This document shows positions 1-13,200 of a stretch of DNA of 64,000 nucleotides, in pieces. Location: assembly GCA_946699065.1 (NCBI GenBank), contig CAMPDV010000215.1, positions 62,001 through 126,000 of the forward strand, read 5' to 3'. A program made the translations under genes and the position numbers. Within the stretch, counting starts at the first letter, position 1; each line of letters begins with the position of its first letter. The stretch comes from Loxodes magnus. Lineage: Eukaryota > Ciliophora > Karyorelictea > Loxodida > Loxodidae. The notes under the pieces are model-generated. The model was not told the DNA's origin. It saw only the letters and a list, made by a program, of their open reading frames with translations, and did not search any database.

Positions 1-120
1 GCACAACATCGCTACATAAAATCCAAACGAATCTAGGTTCCAGACGGGAAATTATCTCGAACTCTAAGTGGCCATTCGATACTATGGATCATAAATCTAG
101 CTATTTAATTGGAATAGTTA
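1..120. other. Higher-complexity patch at the window edge
   Basis: The first 120 bases are visibly richer in G and C than the flanking DNA. They read as protein-like on either strand, for example minus-strand residues LDLWSIVSNGHLEFE. No motif or relative elsewhere in the window is seen. It may be the end of an element that continues to the left. Confidence 0.2.
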
Positions 121-1200
121 TTTAATTTATAAAAATTCTGCTAGATCCATCAAGTAGAAACATTTTCCTTGTTATTTAGCTAAAATTTAGTACCTTCATA
201 TGAGATTTTTTCTTATTTAATGTATATATGTTAAAATAGTAGTTAAAACAAAATAGATAGAAATTAAAAAGAGAAAAATTACTAAACTACAACATTTATT
301 ATGAAATTATTTGCGCCATATGTTCCATTTGACTTTTAATGCTCTTATATTATTACATTATTATTCTTGTTATAAATTATCTTTTCATCATCTTTAAAGT
401 TTCAAAGATCCATTTATTTCTTCATTTTTCTTGAAATTCTGAAAAATGTTTTGCTCTACTCTATTTCTTGCTTAGAAATTTTCTAGAATATTGCATAAAA
501 GTATTTTGATTCATTGAAAGGATGTGAAAAAATAAAAAAATTTAAGTAATAATTAAAAGTGAAAATTTTTTTTAATTTAAAAGTGAAAGATGTAAGATTT
601 AAATGATTTGAAGATAAGATTAAAAGAATGAAAATTTAAATTTCGCTCAGCAATTTATATTATTAAGATTTAGAAACAGATTAAGATTTTTATTTCTGAA
701 TATTTAATCAAAAATTGGAAAATATTATAAAATATTTCAAAAAGACTTTAAAATTGTTTGAAATAATTTTTTTTGAAGAAAAAGAATAATAAATTCTTTA
801 TTTATATAATAAACCATAAAATTTAAAAATTAATTACAAAATTAGCTTAAAAATTAAAGAAAATTAGGCCATATTTCCATAATGTTATAAATTATCTTAC
901 ATTATGAAACTTAATTTTAACTCAGTTAAAGTAACTATTTATAAAATATATATTTAATTTACATTAACTTTAAATTTATTTAATGAAATCAGCTTAGAAA
1001 TTATATTGAATGACATCTTTAAAGGAGATAATAATAAAAAAATAGCCAGTAAAGGTAGTAAAAGTTTATTCTAACTATTTTTTCCATTTATAATTACATA
1101 TCATTATTAAATTAGTTTCTGAAATCAAAATAAAGTTGCCTTGATTTTAAAATTTTAAACTTAAAATAGATAAAAATAAAAATCGAGCATTAAACAAAAA
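121..1200. other. A+T-rich stretch, no feature seen
   Basis: About 1.1 kb of low-complexity A+T-rich sequence. I see no RNA gene, repeat array, conserved motif or persuasive reading frame on either strand. Confidence 0.5.
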
Positions 1201-1521
1201 AATATTGTGACTATCAAGAATTTAGAAAAGGTAAGAATAATATTATATCTAGAAATAGCAAAATGAAGAAGTAAATAAAGAGATGTCAATTTGTATATTA
1301 AAAAGGTAACCAAAGGAGATTTTTCTAAAGATTAAAAAATCTAAGTGAATAAAAAAATATATTTTGGAGTAGACAACAAGATTCAGACCGGGGATATCAA
1401 AACTATGACTTACATATAAAGGAGATTATAGGAAGAAATACTGGACTCTAGTAATGACTTATCCTTTTACAATAGGTCTATTATTTAAGTGAATTTCCTA
1501 CAAGAAATTTAATTAATTTAA
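1201..1521 (+). CDS. Coding-like fragment, unknown
   Basis: Read with TAA/TAG as Gln and TGA as Trp, frame 1 gives a mixed, charged sequence. It includes AKWRSKQRDVNLYIKKVTK followed by an IYFGVDNKIQTGDIKTM-like stretch, quite unlike the Lys/Asn/Ile/Phe-only output of the surrounding DNA. There is no recognisable domain, no clear start and no clear end, and no second copy was found in the window. It is probably a fragment of a transposon protein, but that is inference from context. The strand and frame rest on composition only. Confidence 0.3.
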
Positions 1522-2102
1522 TTAAATTAAAGTTATGTATTTATTATAATATTAATTAAACTGCAAATCTCTTTTACCATATTTAAATAAGCGAGAAGTA
1601 AAAATTTATTTTTTAATTTAAAGATAATTTTTGTAAAGTTTGCAAATTATATTTATTTTTATTGATTTTATGATATTTTTACTATAGTAAACACTTTTTA
1701 TTTTGATTTGAATAATTATAAAGTTGAAGCTTAATTATTTTATATTTTAAATGTGGATTATTTTAAGAAATAGAAATATTAAAATATAAATTAAAATTAG
1801 AATTAATCTTTTAAGGAAGAATTATTGATCTATATAATTATTACATGACTTTTCTAATTTTAATTTATATTTTTAATCAAAATTTAACTATTTTTGCTTT
1901 CATATTTAAAATTATCATTTTCTAAAATTTTGAAAACTCTATTTTCTGCACAACTCTTGATAAGTTTTATTGTATAAACTTAAGTTCAAGAATTATCTTG
2001 TAAAAATATATCACCCATTATTACCTATTTATTTTTTAGCTTTGTTAGAATAACAAAAGTATGTAAAATCATTTTTAGATTAGAAATTTAATTAAGCATT
2101 AA
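1522..2102. other. A+T-rich stretch, no feature seen
   Basis: Low-complexity A+T-rich DNA between two coding-like patches. Nothing is recognisable on either strand. Confidence 0.45.
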
Positions 2103-2640
2103 TTAATAACTATAGATAAAAAGAATAAACTAGTAAAAATTAAAAGTAAAGTTAAATAGTTTTTCAGTAGATTAATTAAATTTAAATAAACTACTACTTT
2201 TACAAACAAGAGTAATAGTAATCTTTAACATATTCACTTAAAAAATATCTAAGTAGAATAAAGCTTGAATTAAGTTAAACTACTTTTGGAGTATCTGATC
2301 AGTAGCAAAATAAAAGAATTAACATTGAGTAAGGTCAAATTGTTTTTGGAGTTCTATCTGATCAGTGACAAAATAAAAGATTTATTCTGTCACAAAAAAT
2401 TAAGATAGCATATAAATAAAATAGATGAGAGATTATATAAAAATCATAAAAAAACATGACTTCGTTTATAAAATATGATTTTAATTGCTACAGAAATATA
2501 AGTTAGTTTTATATATTATAACTTAAATAAAAATTAATTTAAAATCCTCATATTTTCTTATAAAGGAATTTAAGAAGTTAATAAAAATTTTAAATTTGAA
2601 AAATGATAAATATTTAAATAAAGGGAGTAAATATTATAAA
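2103..2640 (+). CDS. Coding-like fragment containing an in-frame duplication
   Basis: In the frame beginning at 2103 the sequence reads as a basic, leucine-rich protein fragment under TAR=Gln and TGA=Trp. It contains an imperfect tandem duplication (2272-2390). The two units read VKLLLEYLISSKIKEL and VKLFLEFYLISDKIKDL. They are spaced by 60 bases and differ by a 3-base insertion, so the frame is kept, which is mild evidence for coding. No family is recognised. The following residues (KDLFCHKKLRQHINKIDERLY) have a plausible helical pattern. There is no obvious start. It could be a transposon remnant. Confidence 0.3.
2272..2390 (+). repeat. Imperfect two-copy tandem repeat, about 60 bp
   Basis: Units at about 2272-2330 and 2331-2390 share the core ttttggag...tctgatcag...caaaataaaag. 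The spacing is about 59-63 bases because of small insertions in the second unit. The in-frame spacing is discussed under the coding-like fragment 2103-2640. Confidence 0.7.
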
Positions 2641-2695
2641 GAATAAAATAGAGGTTTATAAATGATTTAAAATTTTTTTCTTAATATTTTTAAAT

Positions 2696-2728
2696 ATATT
2701 AAATTAAATTAAATTAAATTAAATTAAA
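2696..2728 (-). repeat. (TTTAA)n pentamer tail of a minus-strand LINE
   Basis: Six consecutive aaatt units. On the minus strand they directly follow the 3' end of a LINE remnant (2729-3870). The intact element at 28,918-34,965 ends in the same pentamer (tttaatttaattt), so the run is read as the 3' tail of a retrotransposed copy. Confidence 0.6.
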
Positions 2729-3870
2729 AATAATATAGTTTGCTTAATAGCTTTGAAGTTTTAAGTCTAAACTCAATACACTTCTACTTTTAAGTACTCT
2801 TGAAAATGTTGTAGTATTTCTTCTTGTCTCATTAAGATTAGATTTACTTGTCTTATTTTCATTAAGTTTTAGAAAGAATATATTTGTTTTCATGTTTATT
2901 TTATTCTGCTTCATGTAGATTTTATTATTCTATCAATTTGATTCATATAGTCTTTTTTGGAAAATATTTAATTTATTATGTTTTAATTATATTCTAAGAG
3001 CTCTTGTTCTATATTTTCATAAATATTTGCTTAGTTTATATTATTTTACGCTTTATTTTTGCTTTTAATAATTTTATCTATTTAGGTTTTAATATTATCT
3101 ATAGTTGTTTGGTAGTATTTACATTTGAATATGTGTTAGAATGTCTCTTTTTCTTGACATAAGCATTAATCATATTCTTAAGGAATATGTCTTTCTTGAA
3201 GATCACTTCTAAAAAAAAGTAGTTAGGTTCTCAGTCTGAATATTAATTTTGATGGTTGCATTTTCTCTTTGTTCAATAAAAAGTAGGTTATAATTGGGAA
3301 TTTTTCTACATTTTTGAATTACTTTGTTATAATTTTTGCTGTGATCATTTCTTTTTTTCTTTTTTTTGTTGTTTTTGTTATTCTCTAAATTGTTTAATTA
3401 AAAAATTGTTCTTTAATTTTTACATCAATTTTTTTATCGAATTACATCATATTTAGATTTTATAAAGCTTTTAAATCTATTTTAAATTTCTTTTACATTT
3501 TTTTAATTTATTTCTGTTATTAAGTCTTATTTTTTTAACTTATTTAGAATAATTGGATAAACTTTTCATCTTTATTCTTAGATTATTACTATTGATTATA
3601 TAAGTCATTTAGTTTTCTATAAAATTTAAAATATCTTTTTGCAGTTATTTATTCAAATCCAAGTCAGTTAAAATCTATGTGTTGTAACTCATTTCAGGAT
3701 GAATATTTTTAAATATATTCATAAAATATTTACCATTAAAAACTTCTCTTATATGATAAAATTTATATTTATTGAAACTATAATTTTTCATTTTAGAAAT
3801 AAATATAAATTTATTATTTACTCTAACATATTTTACTTTACTTTTATTACAATTTTTTTAATTGTTTAAT
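2729..3870 (-). pseudogene. LINE ORF2 3' remnant (C-terminal zinc knuckle region)
   Basis: The minus strand encodes the C-terminal part of the LINE ORF2 found intact at 31,456-34,848. The diagnostic piece is the C-terminal zinc knuckle CLCQEKETFQHIFKC (3121-3165), which keeps the spacing C-x-C-x7-H-x3-C of the intact element (CMCGEYETFEHIFKC). Just before it is RSDLQERHIPQEYDQ, matching FRKDLQDRHYPIDNPY. A pentamer run (2696-2728) follows the 3' end. The more upstream part (to about 3870) is weakly similar and its limit is approximate. No endonuclease or reverse transcriptase motif lies within it, so it is a 5'-truncated or decayed copy. Confidence 0.65.
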
Positions 3871-4544
3871 TGCATTAATGATTAAGGAAAGAAATAAAAT
3901 ATTAAAATAATAACTAAAAAACGGAAAGTTGAAATTATATTTTTTAAATGAATAATTTTTAATTAAAACAATAGCAAAATTTAATAAAAGACTTTATTGT
4001 ATGAAGTTTTCAATTTAAATCAGATTTATTTTAATTAATTTTATTATTATAATACATTTTTTATCTCATAGTTCTTCTCTCTTCTAATTTTTATCGCACT
4101 TCTCAAATTTGCTTATTGCTCTTCTTAAAATTTTATTCTATTTGATTTGATTTACCAAAAAGATAATTTATTTCCTAGTAAATTCCTGCGTAAAATTTAC
4201 ATTTATAAGTCCATTTTTGTTTTAAATTGGAAGTAAGTGTGTAGCTTTAGAAGGCGTAAATTTTTATGCTTAATTTAAAGATTCAAATTAAAGATTTCTT
4301 AATAATATTTTGTACCTATTAAAATTATAAATTCTGATTATGATTTAGATGAATTTGGATTTTAACTTTAATTGATAATAATACAAATATAGAATTTAAA
4401 ATTTTTTTGCAAGTTGCATTTAATATAAATTATTATATAAATTTATAAAATATTAAAGTAACTAGACTGAAAATAGGTTACTTAAATATTTTTTAATATT
4501 TGCTTTAATCATGTTTTAATTAAATTTGATTTTAATTATATTCA
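3871..4544. other. A+T-rich stretch, no feature seen
   Basis: No recognisable feature. It may hold decayed remains of the neighbouring minus-strand retroelements, but nothing can be aligned by eye. Confidence 0.4.
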
Positions 4545-4870
4545 AAGAAGGAACTGTTTATAATCGTACTTCCTACTCCCTGTCCAACCAAAAATATAAT
4601 TATTTCCAGGTCTAAATTCCCTCTATGCTCGAAGTTCCTCTTTTCACTGTCAAGTTTTCAAATCGGATTTATTGAATTTTAGTTTGCCTTCTTCTTAAAT
4701 ATATCCACAGGTTGGATAGAATTAGGCCATTTCACTCCATATTTTTTTCCTTATTTTCTCATTTTCCCAGCATTTCCTTCATTGATGTCCAGTCATTCCA
4801 GACTTGAAACATTTCTTTGAGAATCTTTTCTCTTAATCCCAGAATTTTTTTATTTTTCATTTGCTTATTC
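4545..4870 (-). pseudogene. Gag-like zinc-knuckle fragment (copy G2)
   Basis: The minus strand carries CFKSGMTGHQWRKC at 4770-4811. This is a retroelement CCHC zinc knuckle (C-x2-C-x4-H-x4-C) whose second Cys is replaced by Ser, so it is probably a decayed copy. Downstream residues match those of the copy at 22.6-23.3 kb: an NMEW...LILSN block here against NMEW...LILPN there, then ENLTVK in both. The nucleotide similarity is direct and includes ccctNtccaaccaa and ttcactgtcaagttttc. Zinc knuckles of this type occur in Gag or LINE ORF1 proteins and bind nucleic acid. The reading frame is not kept throughout. Confidence 0.55.
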
Positions 4871-5629
4871 CCATTCTTCTTCTATTGCAGAGCTCGATTT
4901 TATTCGATTCTTATTATAATTATTTCAGCTCTGCAATTATATTTTACTAATAAAAAAATTTAAAGTTATCCTCAATATTTTACATTATTTAATTCTCTTT
5001 TAGGATTGATTTCAACTTTCATCTTAGACTTATTTTTATAAACTACTTGCTTTTATACAATTAACTAGATTTCTAAGTGTTAAGTCTTAGATATTTAATT
5101 AAACAAAAATATTTATTATTCCCATTTTCTCTGAAATTCCAATTTTAAATATTTCTAAATTAATTTTTATTAAATTTTTAAGTCATAAATACTAATATAA
5201 GATTGCTAGAAATAAAAATTATAAACTACTTTAAGTTTTAATGAACGAACATTAAATAAAGAATCATTTAAGAATAATTATATCAATATTAGAGGATTCT
5301 AAATCACTCAATCTTTAAATTTTTCATACTTAATATAAATATTTTTGTTATAAATACTTTCTTTTATATTTTTTTACTCTAAATTTTGTTTATTTTAATT
5401 ACTAATTTTTTTTGATTAATAATAAAAAAATATTTTTTATTTTCTTCTAACAAGTATGCATTTTTTAAGATCATAATATATAAAATTTTAATTAAGATTG
5501 TTTAAACTTTTATATAAAGTTAAAACAAATGATTATACTAAGTTAATTAATTTACTATTTTTATATTTGCTTTGATTTTAATAATGCTAAATTTATAACA
5601 TAACTCTATTTATTAAAGTGTCAGCTCCT
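4871..5629. other. A+T-rich stretch, no feature seen
   Basis: A+T-rich DNA between two minus-strand Gag-like remnants. No motif or repeat is recognised. Confidence 0.4.
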
Positions 5630-6660
5630 TTTTTTGGTTAATCACAGAATTAGAGTTTGTAAAAGTTTTTTCTTATCAGAAATCTTCGATGTAATATTTA
5701 TCTGGTTTTTCCGGATCGTAAATTCTTATAAATTGCATATTTTTCCTCTTGCTTGTGCTTGGAAATCAAATCCTAACTGTCATTAATCAAATTGTCTCAG
5801 TGCATGTGTAATCTTTGATATTTCTAGGTAAGGCTAATGTTTTTTTATATAGTCTTCCGTTTGGTATGCAATAGATCTTAAATAGATTTTGGATTCCTTT
5901 TTTGTTTCATAATTTTATTTTCTCTTGAATCTATAGCATTGGCTTACCTTATGTCCATGTTTTTTATAGTATCGACATCTTTTTTTCTATTTTCTAATAG
6001 AAGAAGGACGGATTCTGCATTCCTCTTGATTCTGGATAAGATCGTTAATTAAGTTGGATTTGTTCAATTTAATTGATCTTCTGGTCAAACTTTTCTCTTA
6101 AATTCCATTCGATTTGAGTAATTTATCTTTCCATCTCTTAAGAAGATATCTGCTAGTTTTATTGTTTCTAAGAATTTTATTCATTAAAAAAAATGTTAAT
6201 TGCCAGCATTAGAGATTAGGTTATTTTATTTAAGATCTTAAACTTCTTTTGTTAGCTTCTTCTAATTGTCCAATTTTAGCAAATAAAATGCGTTAGAAGG
6301 GTCTGTTTAATTATTAGCATTTTTTGAAGAAGTTTAATATTTCTTAGATACCATTTTATAATAATAATAAATAAATTTAATTTTTCCATTTTGAGATATT
6401 TCAACCCCGTCCGGAAGACAGCAATTCATGCTCCCTGCATTTAAATAAAAATGTTTGGATTACCAATTTTTGCGAGATTTGGAACTCGGGATTTTCCATT
6501 TATCTTCCTCTCCTTTCCTGTTCTTGTCTTATCACATCTTTCTTGATTTTATAAATTTCTCCATTTGGACTTCAATAAATTCGGTTTAATCTTGCTTCTT
6601 CTTGATTCTTTCTTCTTTTTTCTTGAATCCAATAATTAAGTTTTTTACCATTTTTACAAT
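5630..6660 (-). pseudogene. Gag-like zinc-knuckle protein, decayed (copy G1)
   Basis: Minus-strand remnant of a retroelement nucleic-acid-binding protein. The knuckle CRYYKKHGHKVSQC lies at 5936-5977 and has the Gag/ORF1 pattern with the second Cys changed to Tyr. Upstream on the same strand (about 6073-6160) a block LRDGKINYSNRMEFKRK is followed by VWPEDQL. The copy at 51.2-51.8 kb has LRDGTLELSNRIEFKIK and IWSDDQL at the same place, and both Trp codons are TGA. The block and the knuckle are in different frames here, so the gene is broken. A third, poorer copy is at 54.66-54.95 kb. Whether this is ORF1 of a LINE or Gag of an LTR element cannot be told. No LTRs are visible. Confidence 0.55.
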
Positions 6661-8860
6661 AAAATAAAATAATTAATTTTCTATATAAAAAAGAAATATA
6701 AATCATTAATATTTCATTTAATAATAAGTTATAGTTAAAAGTTTGTTACTCTTTAAATTTCTAATAGTAAAATATCTTTTTATTATTTATTTTTAAACAT
6801 AAATATCAAAAGAAAGAAATAACTAAAAAATAACTTAAAATGAAAACTTTGTATTTTGTAGATTACTTATAAAAACCTTAATATTGTTAAGAAAAATTTT
6901 ATGTTAGATAAATAAAAAATTATATTGAAATATAAGCCTTTATTAAAAAATTAAATATTTCTATATTTTAATATTGTAATTTTTAGTTTAAAAAGCATTT
7001 AGATTAAAATTTATTTTTATTTTTCGTATACCTTCTAGATTTAAATATTGACGGAATAAATTCAAATCATTACATATAAATGACTTAATTATATAAATTA
7101 AGATATATCTATTCGTTTTTAAGAAAGTATATTAATAAAATGTTAAATGAAAAATAATATTTATTTTATTAAACTAGCGTAAATTAAAAATATTTAACTT
7201 ATATAAAAACTTAAAAAATTCAATATAATTTTTATAAATTAAAATAACTGAAAATCAAGAAAATTTGTCCTAAACAAATAAAAAAATAAAAATGCATTTA
7301 AATTGTTTCTTTTGCAAATATAATTTTAAATAAAAAAACACATTTTTATAAACTGAAAATTGTTTAAATTTAAATAAACTTTAAAAAAGTAATGAAGATA
7401 AAAAAATGTAAAAATAAAGTTTAAATGCTACGAAAATAAATTCGCAAAAGAAAAAATTTTTGCTATTAATTTTAAGAAATTTTTTAATTATTGCGGAAAA
7501 AAGTTTATTTTATATTAATTTAATTGTAGTTATTTTTAATTTCATATTTATCATAAAGTGTTATTTTTATTTTTATAATTTTTTTATATTTTTAATCTTT
7601 TTTTGCATTATTAATATAGATAATATTAACTAAATAGCAATTTGTACTTTTTACAGATATTAATGTTTCAAACATTTCCTAATTATTTTAATTTTACTGA
7701 ACTTAATTTTTCCACTAAATACAAACATTCGCTTTTATTTCTATTATCGTAACTTCCTAGATACGAGAAAATGTTTATGTCTCTTGAATAAATCGATAAA
7801 GCCAAATTGTTTTAAAGCTCTTTTTAGTTTTTGATCCTGTCAGAAGCTAATATTTCTTTTTATTCGTACTTTAATTTTATTTTTGTTACTCGTTATTAGT
7901 AATTTCAAAATATCCAAAATATCAAGTACAATTTGTAATTCTCTATTTAGCTCTGTAAAATTACACCTATTATTTCAAAAAAATATAAATCTATTATTTG
8001 ATTTTGTCTAAATTATCTCAATATAATAATAGATTACCTTTTTCTTTTAAATCTTTAGATTCTTTATTTATTTTCCTATTTTGATTGTATTATTCAAACT
8101 TATTATTTATTTTTTACTTTAATTATTTAATTTTTTTTTATTCTGAAAATGTTTAGGATTTCATGAAAGATTTTTGATTACTAATTGATTAATTTTTAAT
8201 ATTTTCTATAAAATAAGTATCAATCTTTTATCTTTATAGTAATGCCTATTAGTACTAATAACTTAAATACTTTACTAAATACAAAAATTATTAAGTTATC
8301 TTTTATTTCTTTCATTATAATTTAAATAAAAAAATAGAAATTTTCTATTTATAATTAAAATTTTAAAAATATTGTTTTCTAAATTCTAATTATCTTAATT
8401 TTTGTAATTTTTAATCTCTCGTAATACATTTTTAGCTATTTTTTATATAATAAATTCTTAACCTTAAAAATTATAGGAAAAGTTCTACTACTGCTTTCAA
8501 TTAAGTTTCTTTTTATAAAAAGTGATTCAATTTTAAATATTTTAATAAAAATAATTAAATATTATTTAATCTGTTAATAAATAAAGATATTACAATATAT
8601 AAATCGTATAGGTCAATTAATATCTCAATCTAAGCAGATAATTTTTTTTTAAGTAGTCAAAATTATGTTGAATAATATTTTTTAAAACCATATTTACTTT
8701 AAAAATTAATTGGATTAAATAAGTTACCGGAAATATCTTTCTTAATCGTGCTAATCAATAATAGTTATTTACATAAATAAAGTTTAATATTAAGTCACGA
8801 TTTTTAAAAATAATATTATAGATTACATAATTCCTCCTTTTATAAGATAATCGCTATTTT
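6661..8860. other. A+T-rich stretch, no feature seen
   Basis: 2.2 kb without a supportable feature. A short patch near 7,720-7,960 is slightly more complex but shows no motif. The rest is homopolymer-rich low-complexity DNA. Confidence 0.5.
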
Positions 8861-8864
8861 AAAT

Positions 8865-9566
8865 TGATTTAATTTTATTATTTTTTAGGAATCTTTCTTG
8901 CTGCTTCTGAAATTGTCGATAATTTTTTTCCTATTCCCCCATTTAAACTCAGTCTTCTTCATATTCCGATAATCAGTTTTCTTTTTACTTTTTTTAAATT
9001 ATTTGAATTGTAACTCCTTTTATCATTTTCATCGTAATTGTATTATTCACTTCTGTTATTGGTTATTATAATTCTATTCCTTAATACATTTTTCTTCTAA
9101 AAATTTTACTTTCTCTTGAGCAATATATTCAGTTCAGTTTAATCCATCTTTTTTTCTTATATATTTACTTTCTTAAAAGCATAGCATCATCTTACTAAAT
9201 ATATCTCCTCTTGAAGAATCAATATTTTAATATATTTCTCCGATTATAGGTATAAATTATTTTTTGTTCTTTCTCAATTTCCATAGGATCTCCAATGGTT
9301 TATTTTTAGTGGACTATTGATTGTGTCTACAAGGTAAACTGGTTGAATCTACTTTATTAATTTTAGTTGGAAGTTTACCCTTTACATTTTCCGATTTGCT
9401 GCTAATTTCCTTTTTTAATTATTTTTCTTGTTAGTTCTAAACATAACTTAAAACAAGATACTAATTTTCATTTCATTCCAAGATTTAAGATTTTAGGGTC
9501 TGATTCTGGAAGAACAGTTGTTATATCTCTTTTTAGTAGTTCATAGTTAAGGTTGTTTAAGTTTTT
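8865..9566 (-). CDS. Coding-like minus-strand region, unknown
   Basis: One minus-strand frame reads through about 700 bases as a protein-like sequence under TAR=Gln and TGA=Trp. It begins near YELLKRDITTVLPESDP, passes NLGMKWKLVSCFKLCLEL and ends with LSEYEEDWVQMGEQEKNY. First codon positions are G-rich in the upstream part, as in real coding DNA. No domain is recognised. A possible ATG at 9587-9589 is in another frame, so the start is not settled. It has no relative I can see in the window. The orientation matches the surrounding minus-strand retroelement remnants, so a transposon protein is plausible. Confidence 0.35.
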
Positions 9567-9589
9567 CCTTTAGAAGAGGTTTAATCCAT

Positions 9590-10224
9590 TTAATATAAGC
9601 AATTAAAGTTTATTTCATTTATTTTAAATAATAAATTTAAGAAAATATCAAATAATAAATATAAAATCGTTGCAAAAAACATTAAATCATTAAAAAATAA
9701 AAAATGTAATAAAGAACTTTAAAAATGTCAAAAAAATAAAAAATTCTTTCTAATATCATTTTAATAAGGATATTGATTGCTTGTAAAAGATAACATATTT
9801 ATTTAATAATTAAATGGTATTTACTTATACAAATTTAAGGTATTTTGTTTCTAATTTTTTTAATTTTTTTTAAAAGCTTAAATTCTCTATATCTAATTAT
9901 ATTAATTAAAAAAATGAAAAAACTAAAAAATTAGATAAAAAGTATTGCAAAATTTTAAAAATTTCTTTGACACTAAGTTTTGAATGATAAAATATAAAAA
10001 AAATTTTGTTGTAAATCCCACTAAATTTCGAATTTAGACAAATACAGAATGATTGTTTCTATTTATAACTTCTAAAATACTAAAATTTAAAAAGAAAAAA
10101 GTTGAAAAATTATTTAGCATAATTTGCTTTATTTTAATTAACAATTCTTTTTGACGATTAGAAGATAAAATTTTTTATTTATTATTCAAAAAAACATTCA
10201 TTTAAGAAAATTAATAATAAAAAA
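9590..10224. other. A+T-rich stretch, no feature seen
   Basis: Low-complexity DNA upstream of the decayed LINE. No recognisable feature. Confidence 0.4.
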
Positions 10225-13200
10225 ATGGAAAACAAGAATCTTTCTTTAATTACGAGAAAAACACTATCACTAATTTTCTTGAATAATAGAAAGCATCATT
10301 TAAAACAGGTCAAATTGAAAGAAAAATTGAAAAAAGTGGAAAGACCTACAATAAGTTTAGGGATATTAGAACCTTTTACTAAATAAAAATTAATTAAGAT
10401 TAAAAAACATTTAGAAAAAGCATTAGAAAAAGTGAGAAATAAATCTAAATTGTTATATAAAAATACCACTCAATGAATTAAAAAATTAAATTTTAGAATT
10501 TAAATAAGATTAGGAAGAATAGTTTAAACTGAAAAACTAATAAATCTCTGCATATTAAATGTAGATAAAATTACATAAAAATAATATTGACACATTATTT
10601 TTTTAAAAAGAAAATGAAATTTAAAATATAGTTTAATTTTATACCAACTAATTAAGAAATTATTTCAAAGAATAAAATGATAATCAAACTTAAACTCTTT
10701 AAGAAGGGCATATAAAATTATAATAAACTGATTAATAAATATAAGCTGATCAAATAACAAGAGAACTTTAGAAAATTATAGTTAAACTTCAACAAGTTAA
10801 TAATTCAATAAATATATTTAAACATCAAAAAAGTTTGTATATAATCGTGAAACAATGACTAATATTATGGAATAGCATCTAAATCATTTTTATTAGGAAT
10901 TATAACGATTGAAGTAAAATAATATGGAATAATAATAGGTTTGCAATACTTTGAACACTAAATATATTTAATTAATTAAGGAATATGGCCATTAGATTGA
11001 ACTAAAGTTAAATGTCTATGCTTAATTATCAGAAATTTAAAAAAATAAAAGGAAATCTTAGACTAAGTAATTTTAAAAACATTAAAATGAGATGTAGCAA
11101 AAAAAACCACTCACTTTATTGAATTCTTGGAAGAGAACTCAAATTCAACTTTAGATATTCCTAATTTCATTGCAAAAAATGATTACTCTCCCCATATAGA
11201 TTCTTAATCATTAGATTTATCAAAATTTGATAAGAGAAACTGGAGAAATGCTCATTTAAACTAAGAGAAATTAAATCTTAAATAACGTAATCTATTATTT
11301 AATTTTGATATTGAGGAAATGATAAAAAGATATAACTTCTAGAATGGAAAATTTGCATAATTTTTAAGATCATAAAAGTAAAAAAATTAAAATCTCTTTA
11401 CTACAATAGAAAATAGATTTGTTACTTTATCTTGCTAACTTGACTATGCTACGTGTGATGGAATTTCAATTCCTATAAAAAATAGGCAAAAAACTAACTT
11501 AACAAAATGATGCATTAACTTTATATATTATAGTTTGGTACAGAAATTCAATATTTTAGGCACCAAAATTATTACATATTTAAATAAACAATAATTAAAA
11601 GTTTCTTTGGATCTATGACCAAGGTCTTAAAGGTGTAGCCAAATCGAACTAATTAAAACTAGCGTATTTTTATATTAATTCAATTTAGAAAAATAATTAA
11701 GTATTGAATAATTAACTAAACGATAAGAAATTGATATATTTTCTATTAATGAAACTTGATAGCATTAAAACTTTATTCCTATATAAATTTATGGATATAG
11801 AACTTATTTCAAAAACTGTGAAGAGACTCGAAGAGCTGGTGTTGCTTGTTTTATTATTAAAGAAGAACTTGATCCTAAACAAATAGAATTGGATTTTGGT
11901 TAATAAAACAATCGTTTTCCACAAATAAAAGTAAATAATATATATTTTGCTACATGTTATATGCCAACAGATGAAAAATATTTAACAATAAAAGATTAAT
12001 CCTATTCAAATCTAGAATTAATACTTACAGAAGTTGGAGATCAAACACTTATGCTAATGGGTGATTTTAATGCCCTTTTACATGGATATGGTATCAATAA
12101 TTAACAAAACACTTAGAACAATGCTTAGAGATTGCTTAAATTCATTAAAGATTATGATATATAAATATTAAAAGATAAAAATTTGGATACTTTTAGAAGT
12201 AGTGCTAATAATAAAATATATTGCAATTATTATGTTATAGTCAACTATCATATTAACATTAACTATATTTATGAGTTTCAAAATTATATAAAGCAATGGA
12301 TTTGATACAGATCATTTTCCAATATTACTTAATTTACATATCTAAAATATTAACAGAAATATTCCTATACTACCTCCCAGAGTTAATTTTAAGATTAATA
12401 AACTCTAGAATTTAGAAGTTAGATCTGATTACAAAGCTCAATTTGATGGAAGTTCAATAAATTTTGAATTGATAAATGAAAAAGATATAGATGAACAATA
12501 TAATTATATTAAGCACATCCTAATAAACAACCCAGATAATATTTTAGGATAAGTTCGCCTAAATAATAATTTTAATAGATTACCACCAAACTTAATTTAA
12601 AGTTTTAATGCTGCGAAATAAGCACAAAAAGTTTATTAATAGGCCTTAGAATAATAAGGAAAATCAAATTAGATAGTAATAAAGTTAGTTTAAGAAAAAA
12701 TAAAAAATTTAATAGATATAAAAGAAATTACTGGTAATTCAAAATAAAATAGGCTAAAAATAATAGAGAAGAAATAATGAAATGAGCAACAATCCACTTA
12801 AAATGTTTAAATAAGCATAGAAAATTTTAAATCCAATGAAGTGCAACAATATGTATTTGGATTCTGAAGGATTTTTTCTTTTTATGAACAATTGAGAAAA
12901 TAATGTTTTCAATAAACATAAGGATATTGATTAGGTAGAGCTAAAAACAAGCAATAAAAAGATTTACAATATTTTTTTAATTTTGATTTTGTTAAAATGC
13001 TAAGAGTCTTATCGACAATGATTAAATCTCTTTAATTTTAATGAGGTTTAAGTAATAATAAGTAAACTAGCAAATAATAAATCATCAGGTGTGGATGGTA
13101 TTAAAGCAGAATGTATTAAATATGCAAATAAAGAGTTCCATATTGTTCTTTGAAAGTTTACGAATAATATGTTAAGAGAATAACGAATTCCTAATGAATT

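Noticed and set aside
2696-2728. Telomeric or centromeric satellite
   Set aside because: Short pentamer runs adjoin retroelement 3' ends in the expected orientation, and no long arrays or G-rich telomere repeats are present.
11712-11924. Minus-strand 70-codon standard ORF
   Set aside because: It is the antisense shadow of the LINE endonuclease (SINETWQHQNF region) on the plus strand.
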